Shown in pieces: positions 52,237 to 60,520 of a stretch of 64,000 bases of DNA (position 1 is its first letter; each line of letters starts with the position of its first letter). The stretch is from contig NZ_FOTY01000008.1 of assembly GCF_900114715.1 (NCBI RefSeq), positions 41,899-105,898 of the forward strand, read 5' to 3'. The translations under genes and the position numbers were made by a program. The notes below the pieces were generated by a model. It was not told the origin of the DNA, made no database searches, and was given only the letters and a program-made list of their open reading frames with translations. The DNA comes from Salibacterium qingdaonense (GTDB taxonomy: Bacteria; Bacillota; Bacilli; Bacillales; Marinococcaceae).

Positions 52237-52785
52237 TTATTTCCCAAAGCCGAATCCGCCGCCGCGGGTTCCTGTTGAATTGACAGACCCTGAACGGTTG
52301 GACCCACGCGTGGACGGGTCGCGGTGATAGTTTCCATTTGTGCCTACATATCCCTCATACTGCTTGTCACGGGTCCGGGCTCCCATGTTATACAGATCTG
52401 ACATGATCCGGAACATCGCATAGGTTTCCAGCATGGAAGGACTGTAGTTATTTTCTACAAATTCCTGTTCAGACACTTCTACCAGCGTATCACCGGGGTT
52501 CTGTGAATCCTCCATCACCTGAATGGTACGGTCGTCATAGACGAGAAACATCCGTTCTTCATCTTCTGCCGATACCTCTTCCGGGCTGCTGTCTTCCTGG
52601 ATGGTTGCTGCTGCCTGAGGAACCGTTGTATCCGGCGCTGTATAGACATGGGATTCGTTTCCTGCCTCGTCTTCCATCACATTTTCCAATTCATAGTGCT
52701 GAGAGACAACACCGCCCCCGGATAAACAGCCCGTGAGCAGAAACACCAGAGCAATCATAATGATGAATACTTTCTTGTGCAACAC
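52237..52785 (-). CDS. DUF4247 lipoprotein
   Basis: 182 residues. Signal peptide and lipobox LLTGC (Cys about 19); DUF4247 region with VYDDRTIQVMEDSQNPGDTL VEVSEQEFVENNYSPSMLET YAMFRIMSDLYN; C-terminal Gly/Arg/Ser-rich tail (STRGSNRSGSVNSTGTRGGG). GTG 52785 or TTG 52782 starts, GGAGG upstream. First gene of the minus-strand operon, divergent from pspA. Confidence 0.88.
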   Translation of the reverse strand: MLHKKVFIIMIALVFLLTGCLSGGGVVSQHYELENVMEDEAGNESHVYTAPDTTVPQAAATIQEDSSPEEVSAEDEERMFLVYDDRTIQVMEDSQNPGDTLVEVSEQEFVENNYSPSMLETYAMFRIMSDLYNMGARTRDKQYEGYVGTNGNYHRDPSTRGSNRSGSVNSTGTRGGGFGFGK

Positions 52786-52949
52786 CTTACCTCCTTTCCT
52801 CCACCGGTTGGCATCAATCCTACACCACTGTACGGCTGCGGCACAGTGTTCGTTTCATTTCCATTTTTAATCAGGTGAACATCTTTCATTGTACGAGAGT
52901 CTTTCCAAAATGAAAAGACGAACGCGTTTTTTTCACAAATAGGAATTTG

Positions 52950-52978
52950 TTTTAAAAAATGCCCGTCTCCAGTATAAT
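52950..52978 (+). promoter_or_regulatory. Sigma-A type promoter of pspA
   Basis: TTTTAA (52950-52955) and TATAAT (52973-52978) are 17 bases apart, 52 bases before the pspA start. The -10 is perfect, the -35 weak. I saw no clear ECF motif in addition. Confidence 0.6.
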
Positions 52979-53029
52979 AGAAATAGAAGTGAAAGATGTC
53001 TTGAACTTAAAGTTATCAGGAGGGTTCCT

Positions 53030-53704
53030 ATGAGTATTTTTAAACGGTTGAAAGACGTCACCCTATCGAACATGAACGCACTGCTGGACCGGGCGGAAGA
53101 TCCGGAAAAGCTTCTCGATCAATATTTACTTGACATGGAAAAAGATATGAAAGAAGCTGAAACCAACGTAGCCCAGCAGATCAGCATCGAAAAGAAATTC
53201 AAGAAACAGCTCGATGATGCGGTTGAAATGCGGGACAAACGGCAGGAACAGGCGGAAAAAGCGCTCGAAAAAGAAGATGAAGATCTGGCCCGGCGCGCGC
53301 TTGAGGACAAGAACAAGCACCAGGAGAAAGTCGATGAACTCACCCCTACCCACGAAAACGCCAAGCAATCCAGCCAGCAGCTCCGTGATCAGCTGCAGGA
53401 CATGAAAGATGAATATGAAAAGATGAAAGCGAAGAAAGAAACGCTGAAAGCCCGGGCAAGCTCCGCCAAAGCGCAGCAGAAGATCAACGAATCCATGTCG
53501 AGCTTCGGTTCGGAGAATGCCTCCGCCGGCTTCGACCGGATGTCGGAAAAAGTGGATGAACTCGAAGCCCGCGCTGAAACAAGCAAAGAAATGCGCGATT
53601 CCGGCAATTCGCTCGACGATGAACTCGATGCACTCGACAAAGATGACGTTGACGACGAGCTCGCCCAGATGAAAGCGAAGATGAAAGAAAAGAATAACGG
53701 GTAA
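53030..53704 (+). CDS. pspA: PspA/IM30 family protein
   Basis: 224 residues, nearly all coiled coil: the amphipathic N-terminal helix MSIFKRLKDVTLSNMNALLD binds membrane, then LLDQYLLDMEKDMKEAETNV and long charged helices to about residue 150, Ser/Ala hinge, acidic C-terminus (DELDALDKDDVDDELAQMKA). PspA oligomers protect the membrane and proton gradient. AGGAGGG site. Divergent from the DUF4247-DUF350-speE operon and followed by a strong terminator. Confidence 0.94.
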   Translation: MSIFKRLKDVTLSNMNALLDRAEDPEKLLDQYLLDMEKDMKEAETNVAQQISIEKKFKKQLDDAVEMRDKRQEQAEKALEKEDEDLARRALEDKNKHQEKVDELTPTHENAKQSSQQLRDQLQDMKDEYEKMKAKKETLKARASSAKAQQKINESMSSFGSENASAGFDRMSEKVDELEARAETSKEMRDSGNSLDDELDALDKDDVDDELAQMKAKMKEKNNG

Positions 53705-53706
53705 AA

Positions 53707-53742
53707 GAAAAGAGGCGGCCGATCCGGGCCGCCTCTTTTCTT
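53707..53742 (+). terminator. Terminator of pspA
   Basis: AAAGAGGCGGCC pairs with GGCCGCCTCTTTT around a short loop. Confidence 0.9.
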
Positions 53743-53846
53743 TATGTAGAGGGGCCCGCTTGCACTGCTTAGTCAGGCACCCGTTCGATCAGGTTCAACG
53801 TCCCATTTCACCGATATATCAAAACACAGCAACCCCACTCCCACTC

Positions 53847-54431
53847 TCACCTCAGATTGTCCGCATTGGAGACCCGGTGGCGGTCCTTGCGTACTTCCTC
53901 AAACACATCCGGCGGCCCGCTGCTTTCGCGCGGCAGCTCAATGCGTCCTGCCATCATTTCCTTGAACTGGCCCACGGTCAGCGGCTTAGCATCTTCAATC
54001 AGTTCATATCCAAGCTGGCCGTTTGGCTCGAGTGTTGCTGTCTTGACGTCGGCGATACTCGATATTCCCTGCTGGCGAAGCCGCATCTCGAGCGTATCCA
54101 CCGTGAAGCGCATCTTCCGCAGCGTCTCATACTGCGGCACTCCATTTTCGATGATCACTTTCGCTTTGCCGGTTACGAATCGTTCGACGCGGTTGAACTT
54201 CAACTGCAGGTATTCAATAAACACGAGCATCAGTACAAACACCAGTGTGGCCACGGTCGTATTCCATAAGCTGTCCTCAATGATCGGCTGGATAATGATC
54301 GACCCGATGGAAATCATCACGACCGTCTGCGCAAGCGACATCTGCGAAATCGACTTGCGCCCGGCAATCCGCAGTATAAGAATTCCGGCCGCCACAAGCA
54401 GCACTGATTCCCAGATTACATCAACATTCAT
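53847..54431 (-). CDS. DUF421 membrane protein, second copy
   Basis: 194 residues, three membrane segments (about 5-22, 35-55, 62-82) with GRKSISQMSLAQTVVMISIG, then the cytoplasmic domain GKAKVIIENGVPQYETLRKM and MRFTVDTLEMRLRQQGISSI. Shorter than the copy at 5648-6331 and of a different branch. Function undefined. Confidence 0.92.
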   Translation of the reverse strand: MNVDVIWESVLLVAAGILILRIAGRKSISQMSLAQTVVMISIGSIIIQPIIEDSLWNTTVATLVFVLMLVFIEYLQLKFNRVERFVTGKAKVIIENGVPQYETLRKMRFTVDTLEMRLRQQGISSIADVKTATLEPNGQLGYELIEDAKPLTVGQFKEMMAGRIELPRESSGPPDVFEEVRKDRHRVSNADNLR

Positions 54432-54503
54432 AACTCCGTATCCTTTCTGAATTTTTACTTAGTATGAGAAAGAATACCCGGGGTTATGCGGCCCCTGGTT
54501 CCA

Positions 54504-54716
54504 TCAGCGCAGGAAAAGAGCGTAAACGGCGTAAAGCACAAACAGCACGACAATCAGTACAAGGAATCCTTTCCATCCGAGCCCGCGCAGGAGATCAGAC
54601 GCACCGCCGACCTGGGAACGGTGGTATCCATCTCTCGCCGTCCCACCCGGGTGATGGCGCTGTTCCTGTTCCTTCATCGTTTCCTGTTTCCTATCAGGCC
54701 GCTTGCCTTCCGACAT
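54504..54716 (-). CDS. DUF6366-type small membrane protein
   Basis: 70 residues: polar N-terminus (QEQRHHPGGTARDGYHRSQV GGASDLLRGLGWKG) and one C-terminal membrane segment (about 50-68). The GxxxDGxxRxxxGGxxDLxxxLxWKG layout is that of DUF6366 proteins. Function unknown. AAGGAGG site. Confidence 0.82.
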   Translation of the reverse strand: MSEGKRPDRKQETMKEQEQRHHPGGTARDGYHRSQVGGASDLLRGLGWKGFLVLIVVLFVLYAVYALFLR

Positions 54717-54878
54717 GAACCGTCCCTCCTTCTTTATCTTCCTCCCATTCTATCGTAACTGGAAGAAATCATCCAGAACTGGCTCCGACATTATACTGTG
54801 ATGTTTCCTTACAAATATGTAGATGGCGCGCATGTTTCATGCGACACTACACTTAATCACATATTAGGAGGGAACAAC

Positions 54879-54947
54879 GTGAACAGATACAGAAATCCCG
54901 GCATGCTGGCGATGATGAAACTGACATATGTTGTACTCTTCCGGTAA
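54879..54947 (+). CDS. Tiny peptide with strong ribosome binding site
   Basis: 22-codon frame from a GTG, beginning VNRYRNPGMLAMMKL and ending VVLFR. AGGAGGG precedes it and a strong terminator follows at 54988-55028, so a short transcript with just this frame is plausible. No homologue recognised. Confidence 0.4.
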   Translation: MNRYRNPGMLAMMKLTYVVLFR

Positions 54948-54987
54948 ACGGCGCGGCAACAAAGAAAGAACCAATGATACAATGATA

Positions 54988-55028
54988 CCCGGACGCTTTC
55001 TTCACAGAAATCGTCCGGGCTTTTTTTG
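54988..55028 (+). terminator. Intrinsic terminator
   Basis: CCCGGACG, 16 bases, CGTCCGGG, then seven T residues. Ends the short unit at 54879. Confidence 0.85.
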
Positions 55029-55071
55029 TGCCGCGGATGCCGGTGCGATAAAGTACTCTGCTGCGGCCTTT

Positions 55072-55237
55072 GGCATGTAAATGTGTCTGTTTGGCATGTA
55101 AATCACCAGATCCGGCATGTAACGGGCCGTATTCGGCAGGTACCATGCGGCTTGGACTGTATTTCCTGTTCGTTGGCATGTAAATCAGAAACTTCCGCAT
55201 GTAAACAGACACATTCCGCTTGTAAGTCCCTGCCTTA
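55072..55237. repeat. 21-bp tandem repeat array N2
   Basis: GGCATGTAA-type cores begin at 55072, 55093, 55114, 55135, then after one degenerate unit at 55175, 55196 and 55217: steps of exactly 21 bases within each block. AAATGTGTCTGTTT near the left end is matched by its reverse complement AAACAGACACATT near the right end. Unit sequence is unrelated to array N1. The rest of 54948-55510 has only cre-like AAAGCGCTTT motifs near 55390-55415. Confidence 0.85.
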
Positions 55238-55447
55238 CCCTCGTTCCCGCACCGGGCAGAATGTGTACCGAAACATATAGCCAACCCCCGCAGCACACCG
55301 TTTTCCTTTTCTGTTTGGAAATGAATGATTTTTCACACATATCGGACGACCCCCAAATTCAAAGAAAAAAGGAGGAAAAAAGAGATAAAGCGCTTTTTCA
55401 CGCGCTTTCATAGGAAATGTTGTCGTTTTCATGGGATTTTCACGACA

Positions 55448-55476
55448 TTGTCTGTTTGCATGGCTGGGAGTATGAT
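55448..55476 (+). promoter_or_regulatory. Promoter of the 31-residue peptide gene
   Basis: TTGTCT (55448-55453) and TATGAT (55471-55476) are 17 bases apart, with a start expected about 28 bases before the ribosome binding site of the gene at 55511. Confidence 0.6.
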
Positions 55477-55510
55477 GCAGATAGAACTTAAGCGATAGGG
55501 GGAACGCAAG

Positions 55511-55606
55511 ATGAAGCGCGTATTTAAAAGTGTCCTCAATTCCATTTATGAATCCCAGGAACGCAAAGCAAAAAAAATGCTCGAAAGCCGTATGTTCATC
55601 GACTAA
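55511..55606 (+). CDS. Small basic protein, 31 residues
   Basis: Begins MKRVFKSVLNSIYESQ and ends MLESRMFID: an amphipathic, basic helix. AGGGGG site, its own promoter and a terminator at 55647-55686, so a real small gene is likely. No family recognised. Confidence 0.55.
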   Translation: MKRVFKSVLNSIYESQERKAKKMLESRMFID

Positions 55607-55646
55607 TACAGCGGAACCGGTGACAGGGTAAGATATAAATGCTTGT

Positions 55647-55686
55647 AAAAAGGTCCGGAAGCACCGCGCTTCCGGACCTTTTTTTT
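55647..55686. terminator. Bidirectional terminator
   Basis: AAAAAGGTCCGGAAGC, five bases, GCTTCCGGACCTTTTT. Serves the small plus-strand gene and overlaps the stop of the minus-strand AraQ-like permease. Confidence 0.9.
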
Positions 55687-56536
55687 ACCCTTTAATACCG
55701 GTGAAACTGACCCCTTTGACAATTTGTTTCTCAAAAATGAGAAACGCGATAATAACCGGGAGCGAGGCAATCGCATTGACCGTCATAGGCAGCATATAGG
55801 TCGTGGAATACGTGGAGTTAAAGGACGGAATACCGATTGGAAGCGTATACAATTCTTCGGATACAATCGCCAGAAACGGCCACAGAAAGTTGTTCCACGA
55901 ACCGATAAACGTGAAGATCGCGATAGCGGCCATGGCCGGTTTGGCAAGCGGAAGTACAATATTCCAGTACAGGCGCCAGTGCGAGCAGCCATCGATTTTC
56001 GCGCTTTCCATCAGCTCATCCGGCACCCCGTCAAAGAAACTCTTAAGAATAATCACCCCGATCGGGGACGCGGTCATCGGCAGAATAAGGGCCGTATAGG
56101 AATCAAGCAGGTTCATGCTTTTTACGATTTCAAACAGTGGAATAATCGTCGCTTCCCCCGGTACCATCATCCCCGCAAGAAAAAACAGAAAAATGGCCCG
56201 CCGGTAGCGGAACTTAATTTTGGAAATCGCAAATGCCGCAAGAGACGTCACAATTAAAGTAATGACCGTCGTCGCAAAACCGACAAAGGCACTGTTGAAC
56301 AACCAGAGCAGCACGTCACTTTCTCCCATCACTGAAGCGTAGTTGGATAACGTATACGGCGGCGTAAACCAGTTAAGCGGAGCGGTGATCGACATGTCCT
56401 GCGGCTTCACCGAGACAAACAGCATCCAGATAATTGGAAAAAGGAAAACGCCCGCCAGAATCACCCCGATGAGAATCTTAATGCGCAGGTAAGGATCACG
56501 ATTCCGTTGCAGCAGCGTGTTTTTCGTTTGGCTCAT
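55685..56536 (-). CDS. araQ: Arabino-oligosaccharide ABC permease, AraQ-like
   Basis: 283 residues, six membrane segments, MalG type. EAA loop LMESAKIDGCSHWRLYWNIV and LPLAKPAM (about residues 178-205). Its stop lies in the terminator. Last gene of the binding protein-permease-permease operon whose promoter carries an AraR-like box, hence the AraQ assignment; sequence alone would only say CUT1 permease. Confidence 0.85.
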   Translation of the reverse strand: MSQTKNTLLQRNRDPYLRIKILIGVILAGVFLFPIIWMLFVSVKPQDMSITAPLNWFTPPYTLSNYASVMGESDVLLWLFNSAFVGFATTVITLIVTSLAAFAISKIKFRYRRAIFLFFLAGMMVPGEATIIPLFEIVKSMNLLDSYTALILPMTASPIGVIILKSFFDGVPDELMESAKIDGCSHWRLYWNIVLPLAKPAMAAIAIFTFIGSWNNFLWPFLAIVSEELYTLPIGIPSFNSTYSTTYMLPMTVNAIASLPVIIAFLIFEKQIVKGVSFTGIKG

Positions 56537-56553
56537 TTTGATGTACCTCCCTT

Positions 56554-57438
56554 TTAGATCATACGGCCCTGTCCGCCGCTGCGGATCTGGATAACCGAAA
56601 AGATAAGCAGAATAAAGAACAGCACGTAAGACATAGCTGCCGCGTAACCAAGATCATATTGTTCAAAGCCCATCTCGTAAATATACTGGATCAGTGGACG
56701 TGTCGCGGTCCCCGGACCCCCGTCGGTGATCAGTAGAATTTGTGCGAATACCTTGAATGAAGCAAGCACCTGTAATAGAAAAATAACCCGTGAAATCGGA
56801 ATGAGCTGCGGCAGGGTCACATCTTTAAACATCTGCCAGCGCGTGGCTCCATCAATTTCCGCCGCTTCATAGTACGAATCCGGAATATCCTGAAGCGAAG
56901 TCAAAAATAAAATGAAGTTGAATCCGACCGTCCACCATAAGGTAACCCCGACAATGCTTACCCAGGCGAGCACCGGGTTGGCCAGCCAGTACACCTGCCC
57001 TTCAAGTCCAAAGGAATTCAACAGATTATTCACGATACCGCTGTACGGCTGAAGCATAAATATCGCAATATAGGAAATAACCGATACCGACAGGATACTC
57101 GGAATAAAATAGGACCCTCTTAAAAACGTCCGCAGTTTCGAACCAACATTAATATTGGCAAGCAGCGCCAGTACCAGCGCAAGCAAAATCATCCCCGGCG
57201 TGGACAAAATCACAAACAGTGTCGTATTCCAAAGCGACTGCCAGAAATCCGGGTCCGTAAACAGCGCCGTGTACTGCGAAAACCCGGCAAACTCCCCCTT
57301 CTCAATCAGCGACCAGTCAAAAAAGCTCATCTGCAGCCCTTTGAATATCGGAAAAATCGTAAACACTACGTAAATCAGAAAAAAGGGAAGTAAAAACATG
57401 CCGGCCAGGATATCATTTCGCAAAGCCTGATTTTTCAT
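56554..57438 (-). CDS. araP: Arabino-oligosaccharide ABC permease, AraP-like
   Basis: 294 residues, six membrane segments, MalF type. EAA loop SYYEAAEIDGATRWQMFKDV and LPQLIPISR (about residues 195-222). Seventeen bases before araQ and 24 after the binding protein gene. ATPase not encoded here; MsmX is the usual shared ATPase in Bacillus. Confidence 0.85.
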   Translation of the reverse strand: MKNQALRNDILAGMFLLPFFLIYVVFTIFPIFKGLQMSFFDWSLIEKGEFAGFSQYTALFTDPDFWQSLWNTTLFVILSTPGMILLALVLALLANINVGSKLRTFLRGSYFIPSILSVSVISYIAIFMLQPYSGIVNNLLNSFGLEGQVYWLANPVLAWVSIVGVTLWWTVGFNFILFLTSLQDIPDSYYEAAEIDGATRWQMFKDVTLPQLIPISRVIFLLQVLASFKVFAQILLITDGGPGTATRPLIQYIYEMGFEQYDLGYAAAMSYVLFFILLIFSVIQIRSGGQGRMI

Positions 57439-57462
57439 TCGTCTGCCCCTCCTGTTCTCTAT

Positions 57463-58737
57463 TTATTTGACCAGTTCGTCGAGTTCCTGCTCCAGGTTTT
57501 CAATGCCTTCCTGCGGTGTCACCCGGCCGGCCCAGATCTCATCAAGGTTTCTCATCATGACGTCGATGGACATGTTCGAGTAAATCGTACCCGATGGCTG
57601 CTCCACGTTTTCTACAACGCCGGCATAATCGGAGCGGTACGGCATCTCATTAAATTCTTCGGAATCCGTTACTTCATCGTTGGCCGGAATATGCCCTGCC
57701 TGCGCCCACTGTGCCTGATTTTCATGAAGGTAGTTCATAAATGCCGCGGCGCCGGCCGTTTTTTCATCGGTGGTGCTTTCCTGTTCCGGAATGAAAAGTG
57801 TATGGGAGTCACCGTACGTTGCCGGTTCATCAAACAAAGTTGGAATTGGCTGCGCGATAAACTCAAACGATTCATCTGTCTCCCATATTCCCGTTCCCCA
57901 GACTCCGGTCATCAAGCTCAGTGCCCGGTCGGTTTGAAACTGCTCATAAGGATCGGAAATATTCGGAGGAATGAACCCCTCTTTTCCAAACATGCTTTTC
58001 AGGTATTCTGCTGCTTCCACCGCTGTTTCGTTATCCATCGTAACTTCGGGCTCCTGCAGATCATCGGAGTACATGTCAGTTCCGCCCATCTGATGGTAGA
58101 ACGCCCACCACACCGTGAAAGCATCATAACCGACCGTCGGAATCGCAAGTGGTATCGTGTCCGGAAGCGCTTCTTCTGCACGTTTGTAAAAATCGACGAA
58201 TCCCTCCGGCGTCTCTTCCATATCCACTTCTCCCGACTCTGTTAACAACCCCGCTTCCTCGAGAAGGGTTTTATTGAAAAACATCACAGTCGGGTGGGTA
58301 TCGATAGGATACGAATGAATCTTGTTGTCTTCCATCTTCAGCGTTTGGAGAATGTTTTCGTTCACTTCCGTCAAATCAAGACCCGCGTTTTCTGCCGGAT
58401 TATCAATCGGTTTCGTCAATCCAAGGTTGTAAAATTCTGGTATAATCGATGCATGAGCCACCGCCATATCAGGACCGCGGTTAGCAGCCACACTTGTCAC
58501 CACTTTGGTATAATGATCAGCCGCTTCCGATGGAGCCGGCATGACCACTTCATACTCCTCCTGACTCTCGTTAAAACCGTCTATTAAAGACTGCATATAC
58601 GCTTGGTCTCCACCACTGAACAAGGACCACATTTCCACTTCCACCGGACCCGTTTCCGTACTGGTTCCCGCGTCCTGAGACTGACATCCAACAGCCGTAA
58701 GCAGCAGTATCATTCCTGCATAAGCGGTTTTTTTCAT
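57463..58737 (-). CDS. araN: Arabino-oligosaccharide-binding lipoprotein, AraN-like
   Basis: 424 residues. Lipobox LLTAVGC (Cys about 18), then family-1 binding protein pattern (VEVEMWSLFSGGDQAYMQSL, DMAVAHASIIPEFYNLGLTK, PTVMFFNKTLLEEAGLL, WAFYHQMGGTDMY). Size close to AraN of B. subtilis. First gene of the operon; an AraR-like palindrome sits just downstream of its -10 and a cre site further down. Confidence 0.85.
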   Translation of the reverse strand: MKKTAYAGMILLLTAVGCQSQDAGTSTETGPVEVEMWSLFSGGDQAYMQSLIDGFNESQEEYEVVMPAPSEAADHYTKVVTSVAANRGPDMAVAHASIIPEFYNLGLTKPIDNPAENAGLDLTEVNENILQTLKMEDNKIHSYPIDTHPTVMFFNKTLLEEAGLLTESGEVDMEETPEGFVDFYKRAEEALPDTIPLAIPTVGYDAFTVWWAFYHQMGGTDMYSDDLQEPEVTMDNETAVEAAEYLKSMFGKEGFIPPNISDPYEQFQTDRALSLMTGVWGTGIWETDESFEFIAQPIPTLFDEPATYGDSHTLFIPEQESTTDEKTAGAAAFMNYLHENQAQWAQAGHIPANDEVTDSEEFNEMPYRSDYAGVVENVEQPSGTIYSNMSIDVMMRNLDEIWAGRVTPQEGIENLEQELDELVK

Positions 58738-58757
58738 GTTTCCTCCCCTTCCCTTAA

Positions 58758-58771
58758 TTAAAGCGCTTTCA
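58758..58771. promoter_or_regulatory. cre site upstream of the araN-like gene
   Basis: TTAAAGCGCTTTCA agrees with the cre consensus at 13 of 14 positions. Lies in the untranslated leader, 20 bases before the araN start, where CcpA would block elongation. Confidence 0.7.
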
Positions 58772-58818
58772 AAACATCTTGTTCGTACATATCGATGAAA
58801 ATTTGAAAAGCACTACTT

Positions 58819-58834
58819 ACTTATACGTATAAGT
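58819..58834. promoter_or_regulatory. AraR-like operator box
   Basis: ACTTATACGTATAAGT is a perfect 16-bp palindrome close to the B. subtilis AraR box pattern (TTTGTACGTACAAA). It covers the predicted start site of the araN operon. Confidence 0.8.
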
Positions 58835-58841
58835 TACAATT

Positions 58842-58870
58842 ATTATAAGCATGAAGAGAAGAAAAGGCAA
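58842..58870 (-). promoter_or_regulatory. Promoter of the araNPQ-like operon
   Basis: On the minus strand TTGCCT (58870-58865), 17 bases, TATAAT (58847-58842). Start expected near 58835, inside the AraR-like box. Confidence 0.78.
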
Positions 58871-58900
58871 TACAATTTTTACATTTTTGGTAATTTCAAA

Positions 58901-58934
58901 GAAAAAATCCCCTGCACATGCAGCAGAGGATTCC
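58901..58934 (-). terminator. Terminator of abfA
   Basis: On the minus strand AATCCTCTGC, seven bases, GCAGGGGATT, then a T-rich tract; directly after the abfA stop, so the araNPQ-like operon is separately transcribed. Confidence 0.82.
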
Positions 58935-58943
58935 AGCAGCTTA

Positions 58944-60425
58944 TCAAGAGACAGCAAGGACAACAACTGACATGGGAGGCAGCCGTAGTTCCGCCGCTGC
59001 ACCGCCGGCCTTGAAATCCTGGAACGCTTGCGGACGGACACGTTCCGGATCTTCAAACGTATTATGGTCATGTTTATGTTCTGCGCTTAAAATGGTACCT
59101 TCCCAATTCACTTTATCCGACAACCCCCGCAGATCAAGTGTTACGTCCGCGTCTTCTTCCATATCAAGATTACAAAGACTGACATGCACCACCCCGTCAG
59201 CCTGCTTTGAAGCCGATCCATGAATCTGAGGGTATGCTCTGTTTTCCCCGCTTATGCCGGTGTCCATGTGAATCGGAAGCAGCGCCGCATCCTGATGCAC
59301 CTGGTACATATGAAACACGTGATACGTCGGCGTGAGAAACATCTTTTCCTCGTCGGTGTGCACCATCGCCTGCAGGACATTCACCATCTGCGCGATGTTG
59401 GCCATATGGACCCGCCCGGCATGACGGTTAAAAATGTTCAGGGTGACGCCTGCCACCACCGCATCCCGGATTGTATTCTGCTGATAGAGAAAACCGGGGT
59501 TGGTCCCGGGTTCCACGTCAAACCACGTTCCCCATTCATCGACAATCAGTCCGACCTTTTCCTCCGGATCATAGCTGTCCATAATAGCACGGTGCCGAGA
59601 AATGAGCGTATCCATGTGAAGCGCGCGCTCCATCGTGATATCCCATTCCGCCTTGTTAAAATCAAGCGCCGATCCTTTTCCTTTAAAGAAATCACCCGGA
59701 ATCGTGTAGTAATGCAGACTGAGTCCGTCCATAAACGGCGCCGCTTCGCGCATGAGCACCTCCGTCCAGCGGTAATCGTCGACGTTGGCCCCGCCTGCGA
59801 TTTTATATAACTGGTTATCATTGTATTCCCTTACGTACGTCTGATACTGACGGTACAGATCGGCATAAAACTCCGGACGCATGTGGCCGCCGCAGCCCCA
59901 GCTCTCATTGCCGACACCGAAATACGTCACATTCCACGGCTCCTGCCGGCCGTTGTCACGACGCCAATCCGCCATCGGAGACTCCCCGTCAAACGTCATG
60001 TATTCCACCCACTCCGACATCTCCTGTACGGAACCGCTTCCAACATTGCCGCAGATGTACGGTTCTGTCCCCAGCATCTCACATAACATAAGAAATTCGT
60101 GGGTGCCGAAATGGTTGTTTTCCACCACGCCGCCCCAATGCGTGTTCACCATCCGCTTCCGCTCTTCCCGCGGCCCGATGCCGTCCTTCCAGTGGTATTC
60201 ATCGGCAAAGCAGCCCCCCGGCCAGCGCAGTACCGGTATGTTGATGTTTTGAAGCGCTTTCAAAACATCAGTGCGAATGCCGTTGGTGTTGGGAATCGAT
60301 GAATCTTCCCCTACCCACAATCCTTCATAAATGCACCGCCCGAGATGTTCCGCGAAATGCCCGTAAATATGGCGGCTGATCACCGCTTCCTGCTGATCGG
60401 TAGTTACTGTCACGTTATGTTTCAT
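58944..60425 (-). CDS. abfA: Alpha-L-arabinofuranosidase, GH51
   Basis: 493 residues, intracellular (no signal peptide), close to the 500 of B. subtilis AbfA. Acid/base Glu174 in [12 protein letters not shown] and nucleophile Glu297 in [11 protein letters not shown]; substrate-loop [14 protein letters not shown] and the C-terminal beta-domain follow GH51. It releases arabinose from imported arabino-oligosaccharides. Preceded by a TTGACA promoter with an AraR-like box; contains a cre-like site in codons near the start. Works with the AraNPQ-like importer encoded directly downstream. Confidence 0.95.
   Translation of the reverse strand: MKHNVTVTTDQQEAVISRHIYGHFAEHLGRCIYEGLWVGEDSSIPNTNGIRTDVLKALQNINIPVLRWPGGCFADEYHWKDGIGPREERKRMVNTHWGGVVENNHFGTHEFLMLCEMLGTEPYICGNVGSGSVQEMSEWVEYMTFDGESPMADWRRDNGRQEPWNVTYFGVGNESWGCGGHMRPEFYADLYRQYQTYVREYNDNQLYKIAGGANVDDYRWTEVLMREAAPFMDGLSLHYYTIPGDFFKGKGSALDFNKAEWDITMERALHMDTLISRHRAIMDSYDPEEKVGLIVDEWGTWFDVEPGTNPGFLYQQNTIRDAVVAGVTLNIFNRHAGRVHMANIAQMVNVLQAMVHTDEEKMFLTPTYHVFHMYQVHQDAALLPIHMDTGISGENRAYPQIHGSASKQADGVVHVSLCNLDMEEDADVTLDLRGLSDKVNWEGTILSAEHKHDHNTFEDPERVRPQAFQDFKAGGAAAELRLPPMSVVVLAVS
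60249..60262. promoter_or_regulatory. Intragenic cre-like site in abfA
   Basis: TTGAAGCGCTTTCA matches the cre consensus at 12 of 14 positions. The 18 bases from 60252 (AAGCGCTTTCAAAACATC) are identical to those starting at 58761 in front of araN. Confidence 0.45.
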
Positions 60426-60450
60426 ATCTCCGCCTCCCTTTTTTCAATAA

Positions 60451-60495
60451 ACTTATACGTACAAGTAGTGTAAAGGAAGGGGAAAAATCTGTCAA
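60451..60495 (-). promoter_or_regulatory. abfA promoter with adjacent AraR-like box
   Basis: On the minus strand TTGACA (60495-60490), 17 bases, TACACT (60472-60467). The near-perfect palindrome ACTTATACGTACAAGT occupies 60451-60466, touching the -10, so a bound repressor would exclude polymerase. Same arrangement as at the araN operon. Confidence 0.82.
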
Positions 60496-60520
60496 CTACT
60501 AAAAATGCTGGGGGTTTTGT

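Noticed and set aside
53787..53798. Twelve bases on the minus strand (TTGAACCTGATC) identical to the conserved TPP riboswitch segment.
   Set aside because: The CTGAGA box and the other conserved arm are missing, and no thiamine gene follows; a 12-base match alone is not enough.
55072..55237. Frames with heptad repeats across array N2 on both strands.
   Set aside because: They follow from the 21-base period, lack start signals, and differ in every unit.
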